Shown here: one piece after another, positions 46,001 through 58,061 of the stretch
How the letters are laid out: the number at the start of each line of letters is the position of its first letter
Numbering within the stretch: the first letter of the stretch is position 1
From: Kondoa malvinella
Lineage: Eukaryota > Basidiomycota > Agaricostilbomycetes > Agaricostilbales > Kondoaceae
Direction: 5' to 3'
Length of the DNA: 64,000 nt
Assembly (NCBI GenBank): GCA_039545315.1
Contig: BCIM01000015.1
Span: 196,522-260,521, forward strand
The notes under the pieces: generated by a model
What the model saw: the letters and a program-made list of their open reading frames with translations, nothing else
The model's database searches: none
Told to the model about the DNA's origin: nothing
Position numbers and translations under genes: made by a program

Positions 46001-47315
46001 ATGTCGAGTGAAGCGTCCACGTCGAACAACAAGCCTGAATACGCTCAAGAGTCTGTTGAAGCCGTTTTGGCAAAGAATAACCAGGTTCATGACATTTTCC
46101 ACTGCCAACGCTCTCTCTCTCTGTATACTTGCCCTCTATACTTTGGCTACTTCTGTTGTGCTCGTGTTGATGCTTTGTTCTCTGCTCTTGAAAGGTGGCT
46201 ACCTCCTTTCAAATCAAAGCATTGGAAAAGAACGCAGCTCGTCACTGGTCTGCTCTTCTTCCCCTCTTTGCTCTACCACTTCTCTTATGCTTGCTGTAGG
46301 AATCAGTTCTACAAGAACAATGCAGTACTTCTCTCTCCTCCTCTCTGACTCCTCCTCTTCTCATGCGCTGTGATCAGAACAATTTCTTCAAAGATCGACA
46401 TTGGACATCCCAAGAGTTCTTTCAGCAATTGCTAGGCGATACTTCCTTTGCTCAGAACCCAGAAGATCTCAAAGTTTGCTCTCCACCTCTTCTTAGCAGT
46501 CTTATATCTGACTCAAGCTGTCAGGTCCTGCTCGAAGTAGGCTGCGGAACGGGTTCATTCGTCTACCCTTTGCTAGAAGAATACAGCAACTTCCGCTTTC
46601 ACTGTTGTGATTTCGCGAAATTAGCAATAGACGAAGTAAAAGTATGCTTTTCTCTTTTTCTGCTTTTCTTTCAGAGGCTAAAAACGGACGCAGGGGCATC
46701 CTCAATACGATCCATCCAAAGTTCACGCTTTTGTGCACGATTTGACTTCTACGGATCCTCGTTTGCTTGATAGGCTGAGCGAGCAAGAAGCGGATGCGTT
46801 CGAAGTACCTTTTGGATCATCGCAAGGGGTTGATTTGGTCAGTTGCATTTTCGTCTTGAGCGCTATTCCGCCGGAAAAGCAGATGGACTGCGTCAAGGCC
46901 TTGGTAGAGGTGAGTATTCCTGTCTTCATGTCGACGAGGTAACTGATCTACAGCGTGCAGTGTCTGAAACCTGGCGGTGTGCTCATATTGAGGGATTATG
47001 CATTACATGATGCTGCTCAAGTGAGTCTTTTGCCCAAATGCCACGTATACAAGCTAACTCCACGAGTAGCTACGCTTCCACACACGAGCGTCTAACAACT
47101 ACTCGGACCCAGCTCTGCTCTCCCCGACCCAAGCTTTCTACCGTCGCTCAGATTTTACTCTATCCTACTTTTTCACACCGGAAGAAATGGACGCGCTCTT
47201 TTTATCGAATGGCATGAAGGGATCAAGTAAAGTGATTACGAGGGATATGGGCAACAGGAAAGAAGGTTGGACTGTTGAGCGTCGTTTCGTTCAAGGTGTT
47301 TATACAAAGCTTTGA
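46001..47315 (+). CDS. TRM140: tRNA(Thr/Ser) N3-methylcytidine methyltransferase (TRM140/METTL6-like)
   Basis: Spliced from 46001. The N-terminal exon is followed by a 110-base intron (46085-46194), then VATSFQIKALEKNAARHWNQ and FYKNNANNFFKDRHW, the hallmark block of this family. The SAM-binding motif is VLLEVGCGTGSF; DLVSCIFVLSAIPPEKQ and CLKPGGVLILRDYALHD are later motifs, and FFTPEEMDALF lies near the C-terminus. The enzyme methylates C32 of the anticodon loop. No actin-binding N-terminus as in yeast ABP140 is present, so the gene resembles METTL6/2 homologues more than the yeast fusion. Confidence 0.92.
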
Positions 47316-47408
47316 AAACTACCATATTCCAAACAAACGCGTTATACCCTGCCTCTTTGGGATTGTATACACTGCTAGGATAACCTTGAGAGAGGTCAAC
47401 GTAGGAGG

Positions 47409-49781
47409 ATGCATGGCGGTCCAGCGTTGAGCACGAATCTGGAGAAGGCTCAATGGGTAGGCCAGGCGTCGGTGTTAGGCGTCAGGACGTGGCATAAGCA
47501 TGTGTTGCTCACTATATCGTTACTGGGACTTCAGCTAGTGCGTTGACGCCAGATTGACCAAAGGTTCATGCTGATGTTGCATTATCAGGTCTGGAGCACC
47601 GAATTCGCTCAAGGTACGTATAGACTGCTGTGCGAGAGGACAGTGCTCAATGGGTTGATACAGCCGCGCCATATCTGCTCAGCTTGGGCTTGAGCAAGAG
47701 CTTCACGTCGCTCGTCTTTCTAGCTGGTCCATTAGCTGGTCTAATAGTGCAGCCTCTGATAGGTCCGTAATACGCATTCGCACATGCATAGATTCAAACT
47801 CACAGTATACAGGCTCGTATGCGGACAATTGCAAGCTGTCAATAGGACGTCGACGACCTTTCATCATAGGCGGTGGAATCATCTGTATCGCTTCATTGGT
47901 CCTGTTTGGCTTTGCGAAAGAGATAGCGGGCATCTTCTCAGTGACTGATTCAGGCTTCGTTAGTCACTCTGTTCTGACCAGGCTCAGGGTGTTGACTTTG
48001 GGTTGGATAGCACAAGTTCTTGACGCTGTCATTGGCGATATTATCCATCTACACACTCGACTTCTCAATCAATGCCGTACAAGCCATGGATCGTGCGTTG
48101 CTAGTGGACTCTGTACCCGCTTCACAGCAAGAAGAAGTGAATGCTTGGGCTTCGAGAATGCGAGTTCTCCATCATTAGACCATCAGCCAACTCATACTGG
48201 TCACAGGCTAGGATTCGGCTCTGTTGTCGGCTTTTGGATAGGCGGCGCTGATCTCGTTTCTGCCTTTTCTTGGGTCGCTTCATCTCAGATCAAGCTCATC
48301 TCCATTCTAGCTATCCTTACCTTTGTCGCCTGTCATGCACTCACCTGCTATTCTGTAACCGAGAGAGTGCTCATCAAGAATGACTCGACACATACAAGCG
48401 GTCTGATAGCTGCGCTCAAATCAATATGGAAAGCATATCGCACACTACCCTTACCCATCTGGCGGATCTTTCAAGTTCAAATATTTGGTTGGATAGGCAT
48501 GTTTGGGATTCTCTTCTACTCTTCGACCTGGGTAGCGGAAATCTACCTTCGAGAGCATCTAGCGACATCCGGCGACTTGGATCTGTCCGACGTGCCTGAA
48601 GAAGTCATGACTGCCGCTACGAGGACTGGATCGTATGCTCTGTTCTACCAAGCTCTTATCAGCGTCACCACAGCTGTCATATTACCTTTCTTTGTCGCAC
48701 CCACAGGCGATTATAACATTCGACCGAGGTCACCTCCTCGCTCAATACCCTCACCAGCTGAGGATGAATCAATATGGGTCAAACTCCGCTATTACCTCGA
48801 TCTGGCAACGCAAATAATCACTGCTTCTTTTCCGGATCTTCCACTGTCTTGGTTCAACCTACCTCTCGCTTGGTGTCTCTCGCATTGCATCTTTGTCGTT
48901 CTGATGCTTGCGACATACTTTGTTTCTTCTTCGGTTGGTCTAGCAAGCGTCATCGTCGCCTTGACTGGTTTCCCTCTGGCAGTAACTGGTTGGGCGCCTT
49001 TCTCATTGGTTAGCATCGCTCGTTACGAGAGTGAATGCAGTCTAATCTTTCACACAGCTGGGAGAATTGATCCTCGACACCTCTTCCATGTCACGCGCTA
49101 CCTCAATGGACGAGTACAGACCAGACCACAGTATGGCACCTGCTCTTAGTCCTATCCCTGAAGAGGAAGATGAGATGCTCGATTCGCCTGCCGCACGACC
49201 AGAAAAACCTTTCTTGTCAAGCAAAGATAAAGAAGAGGAAGAAGAACATGTACCAAGGGTGTTGCAAATCCGACATTCCGAGTCTTCCGATCTAGACAGT
49301 ATTCGATCTTCTATCAGTACTTTTAGAGAAGCGGATGAGATGAAGGATATAGAAGTGGGTACGAAAGAAGAAGGGAATGCTGATGTGGCCGGTACAATAC
49401 TCGGTATGCTGAATTACCTTTCCCCATTCGGTCCATCAGCTGATAGTAGCAGGCCTGCATAACGTCTTTATCGTCTTACCTCAATTATTAGTCACTCTAC
49501 TATCTTCCATCGTCTTTGCTTTTCTGTCACCTGCGACGGTACACCACACGAATGGGAATTCTCCGACCGCACCACCTGGAGCTGGCGCCCATGCAGGCGA
49601 AACGACTACTGGATCTAGTTCAGATGCGATAGGGTTGATCTTTCGGTATGTCTTTCAATTTAAGGAGATAAAGAAGCGCTGAGTGAAATATAGGATCGGA
49701 GGATTTGCAGCGGGGTTTGCGGCTTGGTTGTGCTGGAAGATGCATCAAGAGGAAAAAGTCCGGCAGATGAATCGGTATTGA
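47409..49781 (+). CDS. GPH/SUT-type sucrose or alpha-glucoside:proton symporter
   Basis: Nine exons (47409-47537, 47589-47613, 47664-47762, 47813-47958, 48011-48159, 48207-49008, 49058-49403, 49453-49645, 49694-49781) sum to 615 residues in frame. Conserved blocks are VWSTEFAQAAPYLLSLGLSK, AGPLAGLIVQPLIGSYAD, the loop GRRRPFIIGG, IYTLDFSINAVQAMDRALLV and VNAWASRMLGFGSVVGFWIG. Twelve helices with a long acidic/Ser loop (near DSPAARPEKPF) between helices 10 and 11 match fungal GPH transporters, which import sucrose or maltose with protons. The intron after ASRM (48160-48206) has a GC donor. Confidence 0.9.
48160..48206 (+). other. GC..AG intron (donor GCGAGT)
   Basis: Forty-seven bases. It joins AT to G, giving ASRMLGFGSV in frame. 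The GT at 48164 would put the downstream transmembrane segment out of frame. Confidence 0.78.
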
Positions 49782-50090
49782 GCATCAAGAAGCTGCGCGA
49801 AGACGACGAATGCAAAGCCAACAAGCAGAAAGAGCGGCAGATGGGGTAGAGGTGAGTATTCTACTCTTCGGCATATCCAGCGCTGACTGTAAGATGGTCT
49901 TGCGCAGATTATTGTATCGTAGCTCATCAATATTGGTAGCAATTGGCTAGTAGATCGTAGAGTTCAATGCAACAGGTCAGGAGAGTCAAGGAAAACATGA
50001 GCTTTGCTTGACTCGTACTCGAGTTGGAGATCTACAACCCTAATGCATTGATGCTGTCGTTACAAATGAATGCTGCCGAAACCCTCGTCT
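49782..50090. other. Convergent 3' region
   Basis: No gene is seen in this spacer. Confidence 0.4.
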
Positions 50091-50769
50091 TCACTTTTCA
50101 TCCTCATCAGCGACAATGACACCAATGATAGCATCGAGCTTTCGTTTGACTGTTCACGAACGTCAGAGTATGAAGCAGAAAAATCAAGAAAGCGACGTAC
50201 TGGTCTTGTCGTTGGTATTGACAATGGTAGCCATGCCTTTCTCTTCATCAATCTCAGTGATGGTACCCTCCATGCTGTTACGAGCAATCAGCCGAATAAG
50301 TGATGTGATTTGGAGACACTTACTCGCTTCGAGTCTTTTTCTGGAACCCTGCACATAGCATGAGTGAAGCAACCTTACGCTGAACTAAGGACTTACAGAA
50401 TCGAACGCTGCAGGACGCGTATATCAGACTTGAAGGTAGATGTACGTGAGAAGTAAAAGACTGACAAGTCACCTGTAAAAGCGCAGATTCATGAGCTCAG
50501 GTCTAAAGAGCACAGCCAAGGGAGCACGTACCAATCTCGTATGGAGCGAACTCTTCCTCGTTTGAAGAAGAAGAAGCGTTTGATTTACGAGCCACTACAG
50601 GGCGCGTCAAACACGAGGCATAGAAGCACGAGGCAGAGCAGATAGATGACTGACTGTTTAATGTGTGTGTTTGGAGTTTTGAAAAGAGTCTGAACTTTAG
50701 GAAGTCGAGGTTGGAGAAGAAGAGAGAGAGGTCGGAAAGGAAATTCAGAGAGGGAGAGAAGTGAGCCAA
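50091..50769 (-). CDS. Small protein of unknown function
   Basis: Minus-strand exons join to a protein ending EEFAPYEIGDLSVFYFSR, STFKSDIRVLQRSILVPEK, GTITEIDEEKGMATIVNT and DAIIGVIVADEDEK-stop. The C-terminal half is well supported by frame across four introns. The start is uncertain: 50769 gives a Phe/Leu-rich leader, while an intron acceptor (CTGTAG at about 50593) followed by TGGCTCGT could place the true start in an unrecognised upstream exon. A Ser-rich stretch precedes the conserved-looking part. No family is recognised. Confidence 0.55.
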
Positions 50770-51539
50770 AGAGGTTCGAGCTTTTGGCGTCGTGCAGGTC
50801 GCGTCTTTGACTCGCGTCTTGTCGTGTTTTCGGTGACAATGCCCGTATCTTTGCTGTTACAAGGATAATAGAGGCTTGCAACAGCACCGTGAGAAGACGC
50901 TAGCTTAACCATCACTCGTGATATGGGAATCTTTGACATTCGAGTCGAGCCAAGGAAGGCGTTATTACGACTGGCGATGAGGCAAGGGCAGGCGCGCTCT
51001 CCACTTATCTGTGTCCTGGAGTGAGGCATTGGCTGTTCTGGCGCTTCTAGCTTTGAGAATGTATGACGATGGCGCACAAATTTTCACTTGTTCTGGGAAT
51101 GTTGGTGGGTTCCGCTAACTCAGATGTCAGATTTCAGATGTCAGATCTCAGATGTACGGTGATTGACAGACTTACATGAAGCCCTACTATCGATAGACTG
51201 GACGCCTACATCTATCTGCCCTCTATAGATCACTGCGCAACCTGCCTTGTCTGTATCATGTTTGTTTGTAGCTGTCCTTCACTGAACACGAGCGCCTCTC
51301 AGCCTGCCCCTGTGACATCCGCTGATAGAAAAGCAATATCGGGAAGAAGCAACTAACCCTGGGCAAAGAGACACGCATGAGCATACGGAGTGATACGAGC
51401 CAACAAGGGGATAACATCGCGGACTGCATTTTCCATTGAGTTGATGAACAGAATGAGCTCGCGAGATCTGGGCCGCAGAATAATCGGACGCTGCTCGACT
51501 ACTTTATCGTCGGCCTTCTATAGTCTCTTTTTCGCAACG
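50770..51539. promoter_or_regulatory. Divergent intergenic region with AGATGTC repeats
   Basis: The region should hold promoters of the small gene on the minus strand and of the REX1 gene. It contains imperfect tandem TCAGATGTCAGAT units at 51120-51156. No gene is seen. Confidence 0.45.
51120..51156. repeat. Short imperfect tandem repeat (CAGATGT)
   Basis: Units CAGATGT, CAGATTT, CAGATGT, CAGATCT and CAGATGT follow one another at seven-base steps (with one extra base), visible by eye. Confidence 0.7.
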
Positions 51540-53939
51540 ATGGCAGACGTCTTGTCGTCGATATTTGGTGGATCCACCAGCAGCAGCGGCAAGCGAGCGG
51601 CCGACGTTCCAAGCAGTGCAGACAAGGCAGACGCTGAAGAAGGAGGATGGGAAATGCCAAAGACCAAGAAACAGAAATCAAACAAGAAAAAGCAAGCCAA
51701 AGCTGAAAAGCGAGCACTTGTGAATAAACTGCGCTGCTATTAGTCGTGTGCCAGCCTCATTGAGACTTCCATGTGTGTGCTTCGTGTCGATAGTTACCTG
51801 AAAACCAACCTTCGTTCCATTTTGATGGAAAGAACTTGCAAAGCCGGACCGTCACGCTCAAAGACATTCGTGATCTGACTCTGGTCTTGTTGTCCAAATA
51901 TCAAGGGAAACCGACAACGCAATGGATGACTATCGAAAACAAGGCAAACATCAAACATGTCTTGGCCTTGCAGGTCCCAGGTCTAACACCTGAATCTTTG
52001 GGCGTAGAGCAGCCTTCACTGCACGATTCAAAACCTCAATCAATAGTCAATGGCACCGCAGAGTGCTCTTTGCCTTACTTGAAGCAAATCTTTAGCTCCT
52101 TTTTACCGACTCGAGCTCCAGGAGACGATAATCGACTGCACAGCTGTCTGCAGACTTTTCTTGCTGCTCCTCTTAGTCCTAAAGAGAAGGAAGACCGAGC
52201 GAAATCAAGAAAAGCTCGTCAGTTCTCGTCTGCTTGTAATCACTGATTTTAGTGTTCACTTGCTTTTGGGATGGACAGGATTCGCAGCAGCAACAGACCC
52301 TTCCATGTTTCTCCTCACGCCAGAACAAATGGCCGACGCTCTGTATACTCTACCAGAATACGAGACCCAAACACCAATAGGCGATCCTTCTCTCCCTCTT
52401 TCCAAACCGAAACTCTCTTCATGGACAACCCGATCTGATGGATTACTGCAAACGCCTCAAACAAAAATAACAGAAGGCATCAAAGTCTTTGCTATGGATT
52501 GTGAAATGGTCACTACGGAAGATGGGTCAACTTTGGCTAGAGTGTCTGTTGTAAATGAGAAGTGTAAAGTGGTGTATGATACATTGGTCATGCCGGAAAA
52601 ACCTGTAACGGATTATCTTACGCAGTATGTCTCTTTTCGCTTTTTCGCTTAATTGCCGAGAGCTGAAAGTTGATGGGAAGGTGGTCCGGGATGACAGAGA
52701 AGAGGATGAAAGGCACAAAGACATCGATACAGGACGTCTATGCGAAATTGATCGAGCTGATTGATTACAACACTATCCTTATTGGTCATTCGCTGGATTG
52801 TGATTTGCGGGCATTAAAGGTGAGCGAATTAACCGATGCGCTTTCGCACTTCGTTGATCCCTCGGCCACAGATCGCTCATCGTTAGCTTCCTCCCCAGAG
52901 TCCTGCCTTTCATGCTGATCAGTTGAGCAGCATGGGTAATCGACACTTCCGTCCTGTATCAACACACCCGCGGTCCACCATTCAAGCCTTCGCTCAAGTG
53001 GCTCGCCCAGAAATGGCTCAGTAAAGAGATTCAAGTACCTATTAATCGACCCTTGGCCGAAACAGGCGAGGTTGCTTTGATTGGGCACGATTCTGAAGAA
53101 GATGCGCGCATCGCTATGGAGTTGTTGAATCTCAAGATGAAACATGGCAAGTCATCGGCGATACAGCTGTACTTGGGCTAATGACCGAGATTGATAGGAC
53201 CCGAGTTCGGAGAATTTGTCGCTAGTCCAGAAGTCATCTTTCAGCGTATGTCGAGAGGTCAACCAGTCAAGAGTAGCTTTGTGGTAGATCACGGGACACC
53301 TGGTACCTGGCATGGACAAAAAGCGACCGCTTCGAAAGCATGTCAGAATGATGAAGAGGTGTGTGCCCGGCACTGCATGCTGCTGCTCAAATGCTGATGA
53401 TTTCCAGGTTGTCACTGAATTGTGTACAAATGCTGGCAAATACGACTTTAGCTTTGCCCGCTTCCTGGACGTGTCACAAGCACTTGGGTGTCAGTCGGCG
53501 CGGTCTGATAATCACCTTTACTTGGCTGATTTCTTCCTTCGCTCATTGAACAGGGACACAACCGTCTGCTTCTGCACTCGCTCTCGCGCAGTCTGCCAAG
53601 GAGCAAGTCGCAAATCTACCTTCCAAAGCCGAGAAAGAATCACAAACGGAAGAAGAGAAGATAACTGCAGCCTACGCAGCACTCAACGATCGCTTTAGGC
53701 GACTCTACACTTCTTTACCCAAGCATACCGCCATCATCCTGTTCAGTGGTCATTCCGATCCCCGTGCCATGTCGACCATGGTAGCCAAACAGAACAACTT
53801 TAATCGCAAGTGGAAGAGCGGCGGCAACACAGCAAAGGATATCCCACCTGAAGAGATGTGGCACGAGCACGAACTGAGGGAATTGCAAGCAGAGGTACAT
53901 CGCTGTAGATACGGTATCTCGCTTTTTGCAACGACGTGA
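51540..53939 (+). CDS. REX1: REX1/RNH70-type 3'-5' RNA exonuclease
   Basis: The gene spans 51540-53939. Basic N-terminus KTKKQKSNKKKQAKAEKRA is a nuclear/nucleolar signal. The N-terminal REX1 block follows (SFHFDGKNLQSRTVTLKDIR). The DEDDh exonuclease domain has VFAMDCEMVTTEDG (Exo I), LIGHSLDCDLRALK (Exo II) and ALIGHDSEEDARIAM (Exo III, with the His five residues before the Asp). It trims 5S rRNA, tRNA and other RNA 3' ends. The intron 53147-53197 has a GC donor (GCAAGT). The C-terminus reads AEVHRCRYGISLFATT-stop, which resembles the family's last block, so the frame is read through to 53939. Confidence 0.9.
53147..53197 (+). other. GC..AG intron (donor GCAAGT)
   Basis: Fifty-one bases after AAACATG. 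It joins G to GA and restores KHGPEFGEFVASPEV in frame. GCAAGT is the usual form of GC donors. The one-base-shifted GT alternative breaks the frame. Confidence 0.8.
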
Positions 53940-54127
53940 ACTGTGATGCGATACACTCGTTGCATTGTCCAGCTCTACATGCGTTCTACTACTTGTCAAA
54001 GGTTGCAGACGAGGTACCTCGACGCTAGCCCATACCAACGACAACCTACCGCTTTTTCCCGTTCGCAATCTAGACACAAAACAAAACCCTTGTCGCACCA
54101 TCCCCACGCACTTCCTGTCTGCGGTCT

Positions 54128-55726
54128 CTACGACGCTTCTTCTTCCTTGGTCGGCGGTTCGGCTTTGATTGCTGCTTCTGGACACGCATTGCGATCAGCG
54201 ACGTTCGACATTGGTCTTGCGTACTTACCAGCTGCAGCCGCTACTCCTCCGACTGGCTCGAAATACGCATCTGTCTGGACATCAGCGGACGAACTGGGCT
54301 TGAAGATCAACACGCACGCTTCATAGCTTCTTGCGCCGTAAGCCTGTCTTGATGGTCATACCTCAATAATCGGTCGAGGAAATCGATAGACTAGAACTTG
54401 AATCAGCATGAGAGCTACTGCAATCTTGACGGGACTCGCCTCGTTCGAGATGTAACGCTGATTGTCCGTTGTGATGAACCTCGACCATGCTCTCCGTGCA
54501 TATCTGTGACAATAGGCAGAGTTTTGAGCACTGCAAAAATACTGAGAATGACCTATCTCACCTCCCAAGAATGTCATCATATGCTTGATCAAGATCAATG
54601 TCATATCTCTCCAAATACGCATACAATTCGTCGGTACCGAGGACTTTCGTTATCTTGACTAGCTGATCATAGTTGTCATGCCCATGGAAGAAAGGTTCTT
54701 TACGAAAGATCTGTCAATTCGACGTTGAATGTCAGCTGGATTGCAGCAGATTCCCCAACGAAGACTGACCATTGACGCAAACATGCAACCCAAGCTCCAC
54801 ATGTCAAGCGAGTAATCGTACTCTTGGAAATCGACCAGCAGTTCCGGACCCTTGAAGTATCGACTAGCCACGCGCACATTGTACTCTGTCCCCGGGTGAT
54901 AGAATTCGGCCAAACCCCAATCAATCAATCGCAATTGTCGCTTTTCGTGATCAATCATGACGTTGTGCGGCTTTACATCTCGGTGCATGATGCCGCGGGA
55001 ATGGCAGAAATCGAGTGCTTTGAGGAGCTCAAGAATGTAGTATCGCACGTCCATGTCTGAGAATTTAGGGTAAAGGATTTTGAAGTCAGTACTAAGCAAC
55101 ATGTCAGACTCTAGTGTCAGGTGATGCAGTACGAGAGACGAACTTGTTGACGTATTCAAAGATGATTGAAGGTGTTTTTGACTGCGGGTCTCGGACGACA
55201 TCGAGTAAAGAGATGATGTTTGGTCCGCTAGCAAGGTTCTGTAAGATCTTAATCTCTCGCTTGATCTTCTTCTTTTTGACAGGCTTGAGGACTTTGATGA
55301 CACACTTTGTGTCGTTTTGTATGTTGACACCTTCAAATACTTCCGAGTACTTTCCTCGCCCAACCTTGCGCACTATTTCATAGTTGTCTTGCTGTCTGTG
55401 AGTCAAAGAGTGCTCCGAGTCAGCCTTGCAAAGCTGTCGCTCGAGCGGACCGTCCTACCCCCATGAAACCATGAGATTGTCTATAACAGTTCAAATCAGC
55501 GGAATGCAAAGCAATACAAGCATTGTAACGCACCATAATCCCACCATGATCGTCCCAATTTCTCATTCTAGCATGCCAAAGACTGGTTCAGTACGCGAAT
55601 GTCGCGCAATCAGCTATTGCAAACTCACCACGCCCGGATCTGCCATGGTCAAAGTATCAGTGACATCCAGTAGATCTAGGAGATAGACCTATACGCACAT
55701 ACACGAGCCTCTGACTGCCCGACCAT
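54128..55726 (-). CDS. CKA1: Casein kinase II catalytic subunit alpha
   Basis: Eleven exons read from 55726 to 54128. The N-terminal SEARVYPGVNEKLG and [20 protein letters not shown] are CK2-specific. Kinase elements are [11 protein letters not shown], the basic cluster [33 protein letters not shown] (instead of DFG) and [44 protein letters not shown] and [17 protein letters not shown] follow. CK2 is a constitutively active acidophilic Ser/Thr kinase, here as the alpha subunit. The eighth intron (54391-54439) has a GC donor. The tail [16 protein letters not shown] is acidic. The gene is convergent with REX1. Confidence 0.95.
54391..54439 (-). other. GC..AG intron (donor GCGAGT)
   Basis: Forty-nine bases in the CK2 gene, after the codon for Glu in SNE and before [12 protein letters not shown]. 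Donor GCGAGT is in phase 0 as needed; the GT two codons on is in the wrong phase. Confidence 0.75.
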
Positions 55727-58061
55727 CTATAGCAAAGGAGCGAGGGGAAAAACGGCGTGCGCAAGCGGAAAGGGATAGGCGAGGGGAGAAAAGCTCGCTG
55801 TTGCTAGCCAGCTGAGCAAATTCAGCTGAAAAGAGTGGGTATAGAGCTGAAGAGCTGTCTTGTATTTGTCCAAGAGTGCTCTCTGCCGTCGCGAGGACTT
55901 GGCTGAGGGAAAGAGTTGACCTTAATACTTAAGTCGACTTATGTTCTGACAGCTGCTTCAAGCAGTCGATCAGGTATCGTATAGTCTGCTAGAAGTCACG
56001 ACTGGCTCAATAGCCTGGTCATGTATAAGACTTGCTGCACAGCGCGCAGATAACGCTTTGGGAATGAAGCTACTCAGATTGACTATCCTCTCTTCACTTT
56101 GACTAGAGATGCTTCAGCTTCTCCTGATCTTGAACCAGCTGTGCATGATCGAGGTCAGGCTATGCAGAACTTCAGCTAGACCGCATCACACGAAATGCAA
56201 TAGACTTTACCCTGTTAGCTACCTCGTACATGATTTGCGACGGGTCGGTCTGCTTCAGTCTATGCTCACATCCCCTGTCATTTAATCCAGTATGTTGCTT
56301 CCGCAAGGTCGAATGCATTGCTACTTTCGAACAACCGACGCATTCGTACCAAGGGGGGTTTTGGTTCTTGTCCTGCTCGAGCAAGGTCAATATTTACAGG
56401 ACTGATAAGGATTATTGCTTACCCGCTGCTCTACTGTGAGCTTCTGCGGTTTCTGAATGGACACGCTCGCAAAGTACCGCTGACAGCAGGTGTTCGGCGG
56501 TTGTGATTCAAAGCTGAACAATAACTCACTTTAGGGGTAGGGCTGACCCATCGATAGCGCAGTTCTGTACGTTTGTGTACCTTCGTTTGATGAGAATCGT
56601 AACCAGATAGGAACGAGAAGTATGGCATGATTACGATGGTTCCTTCTGCCAAGCATATCAGGCATTGGACCCAGTGACCGGCCTGCTATCCATCAGCGAT
56701 AGCTCGGAGCTTAATAGAGGACTCACTGTTTCGTGCTGGTATAGCGCCTTCAGACTAAATCTTGGATGCGACAAGGGACAGCGCTTACTGCCTCGGAAGA
56801 CATCTTATGAGCAGACTGTGCAGGTCCGGGAACTATTGTCCAGTACGCCCAGTCCGTGGCACTCTGAGTCCTCGTGTGAGGCACAAGCGAAGAACCATAG
56901 CGCGGCGCTACATCTTGGGTTGGGCCGACCTTGGGATGCACAGAGGTCGCGTCCCAAATCCCATGCGTCAAAGTAGCTGCTACTGCAGGACCAGCGGCCG
57001 TTTGGGAGACCTGTTCAAATCAAGAATCGCTTTAATTACAAGGGAGCAATCGAGCAGCTTACTGTTGGGTTATCTCGACCAGTCATGCTTGCTGCGATGG
57101 TATAGCCGAGGAGTCAGGACAGCAAAGACGCCAGGCGTTTAAAGGAGACCGTTGAGCCAGATGAAGACGAAACGGAAACATTCGTCTGAGAGTATTTCTC
57201 CCGAATGAACACAAAGGGGACGAACAAGACTGCCGGTTCGTCGTACTGGCTCTAGCGTGCAAGCCAAAGGTTCCATCAATGTCTGCCAGGCCTTGTATCG
57301 AATCAAATAGACACGTCTGACAAGAGTACGCTTCCGACAAAGGTATGGCTAAGGTAGCCTGAATCATTTGGCAGGGAGCGAGTCGGAGCACAATAGTGCA
57401 CGATCGTCATCAGAGCATGCCAGAAAGCAAGTCGCGAGCGCGTAACATGGAGCTAATTCGATAAGTCGGCGATCGAGTCTCGACTCGCTGGACCTCTTGT
57501 CTGTGCTCGAGTTCCTTCTTGGAGCAGACGACGACGATTGCATACGCTTCCTCCAGGGGGCATCCCATTGTCCATTCAGCTGGTACCGAGCGAATATATG
57601 CATGACAAAGACGGATGTTGGCGAATGGCAAAGGCAGCAGCTTTCAAGGAAAAGGCCACAGCGAGAGCACTGCAAGACACTCTTGCAGTCGTACTGGTGG
57701 CCGAACATTCACCAATAGCGGACTATCGCCGTTCCACACGGTTGAAGCGAGACAAGGGGTTTCGACAGAAGCGCGACCTCTCAATATCAACGGCCCGGCT
57801 AGCATGCTGCTGGCCTAGCTTACGCAAGAGCTTTCTATCTCATACAAGCAGCAAACAGGGAGCAATACTGCGGGATATTCGGGCAAATCCTTGGCGCACG
57901 AAAGAAAGAGGTCAGTCTTTAGGCGCTTCAGCACCTCTATACGCTCAGCGTTGAGTGTCTGTGGAATAGTAGCTTCTTCTGCACCGCGCAACAAGTCACA
58001 GCACACTCGTCCTCAAGCGGCGTGAAGCTCTTATCAAGCATATGTTCATCAAGTCATCAAC
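55727..58061. other. 2.3-kb region without a convincing gene
   Basis: This is the longest gene-poor stretch. Open frames on both strands between 56172 and 57954 are short, overlapping and lack motifs; none could be joined into a longer protein. The first 250 bases probably hold the CK2 promoter, the last 150 the promoter of the next gene. An unrecognised or decayed gene, or a non-coding RNA, is possible. Confidence 0.4.

Noticed and set aside
53943..54326. Plus-strand frame of 127 codons downstream of REX1
   Set aside because: It lies opposite the last exons of CK2 alpha, which are fixed by AMKHAYFEPVG; REX1 ends well at 53939.
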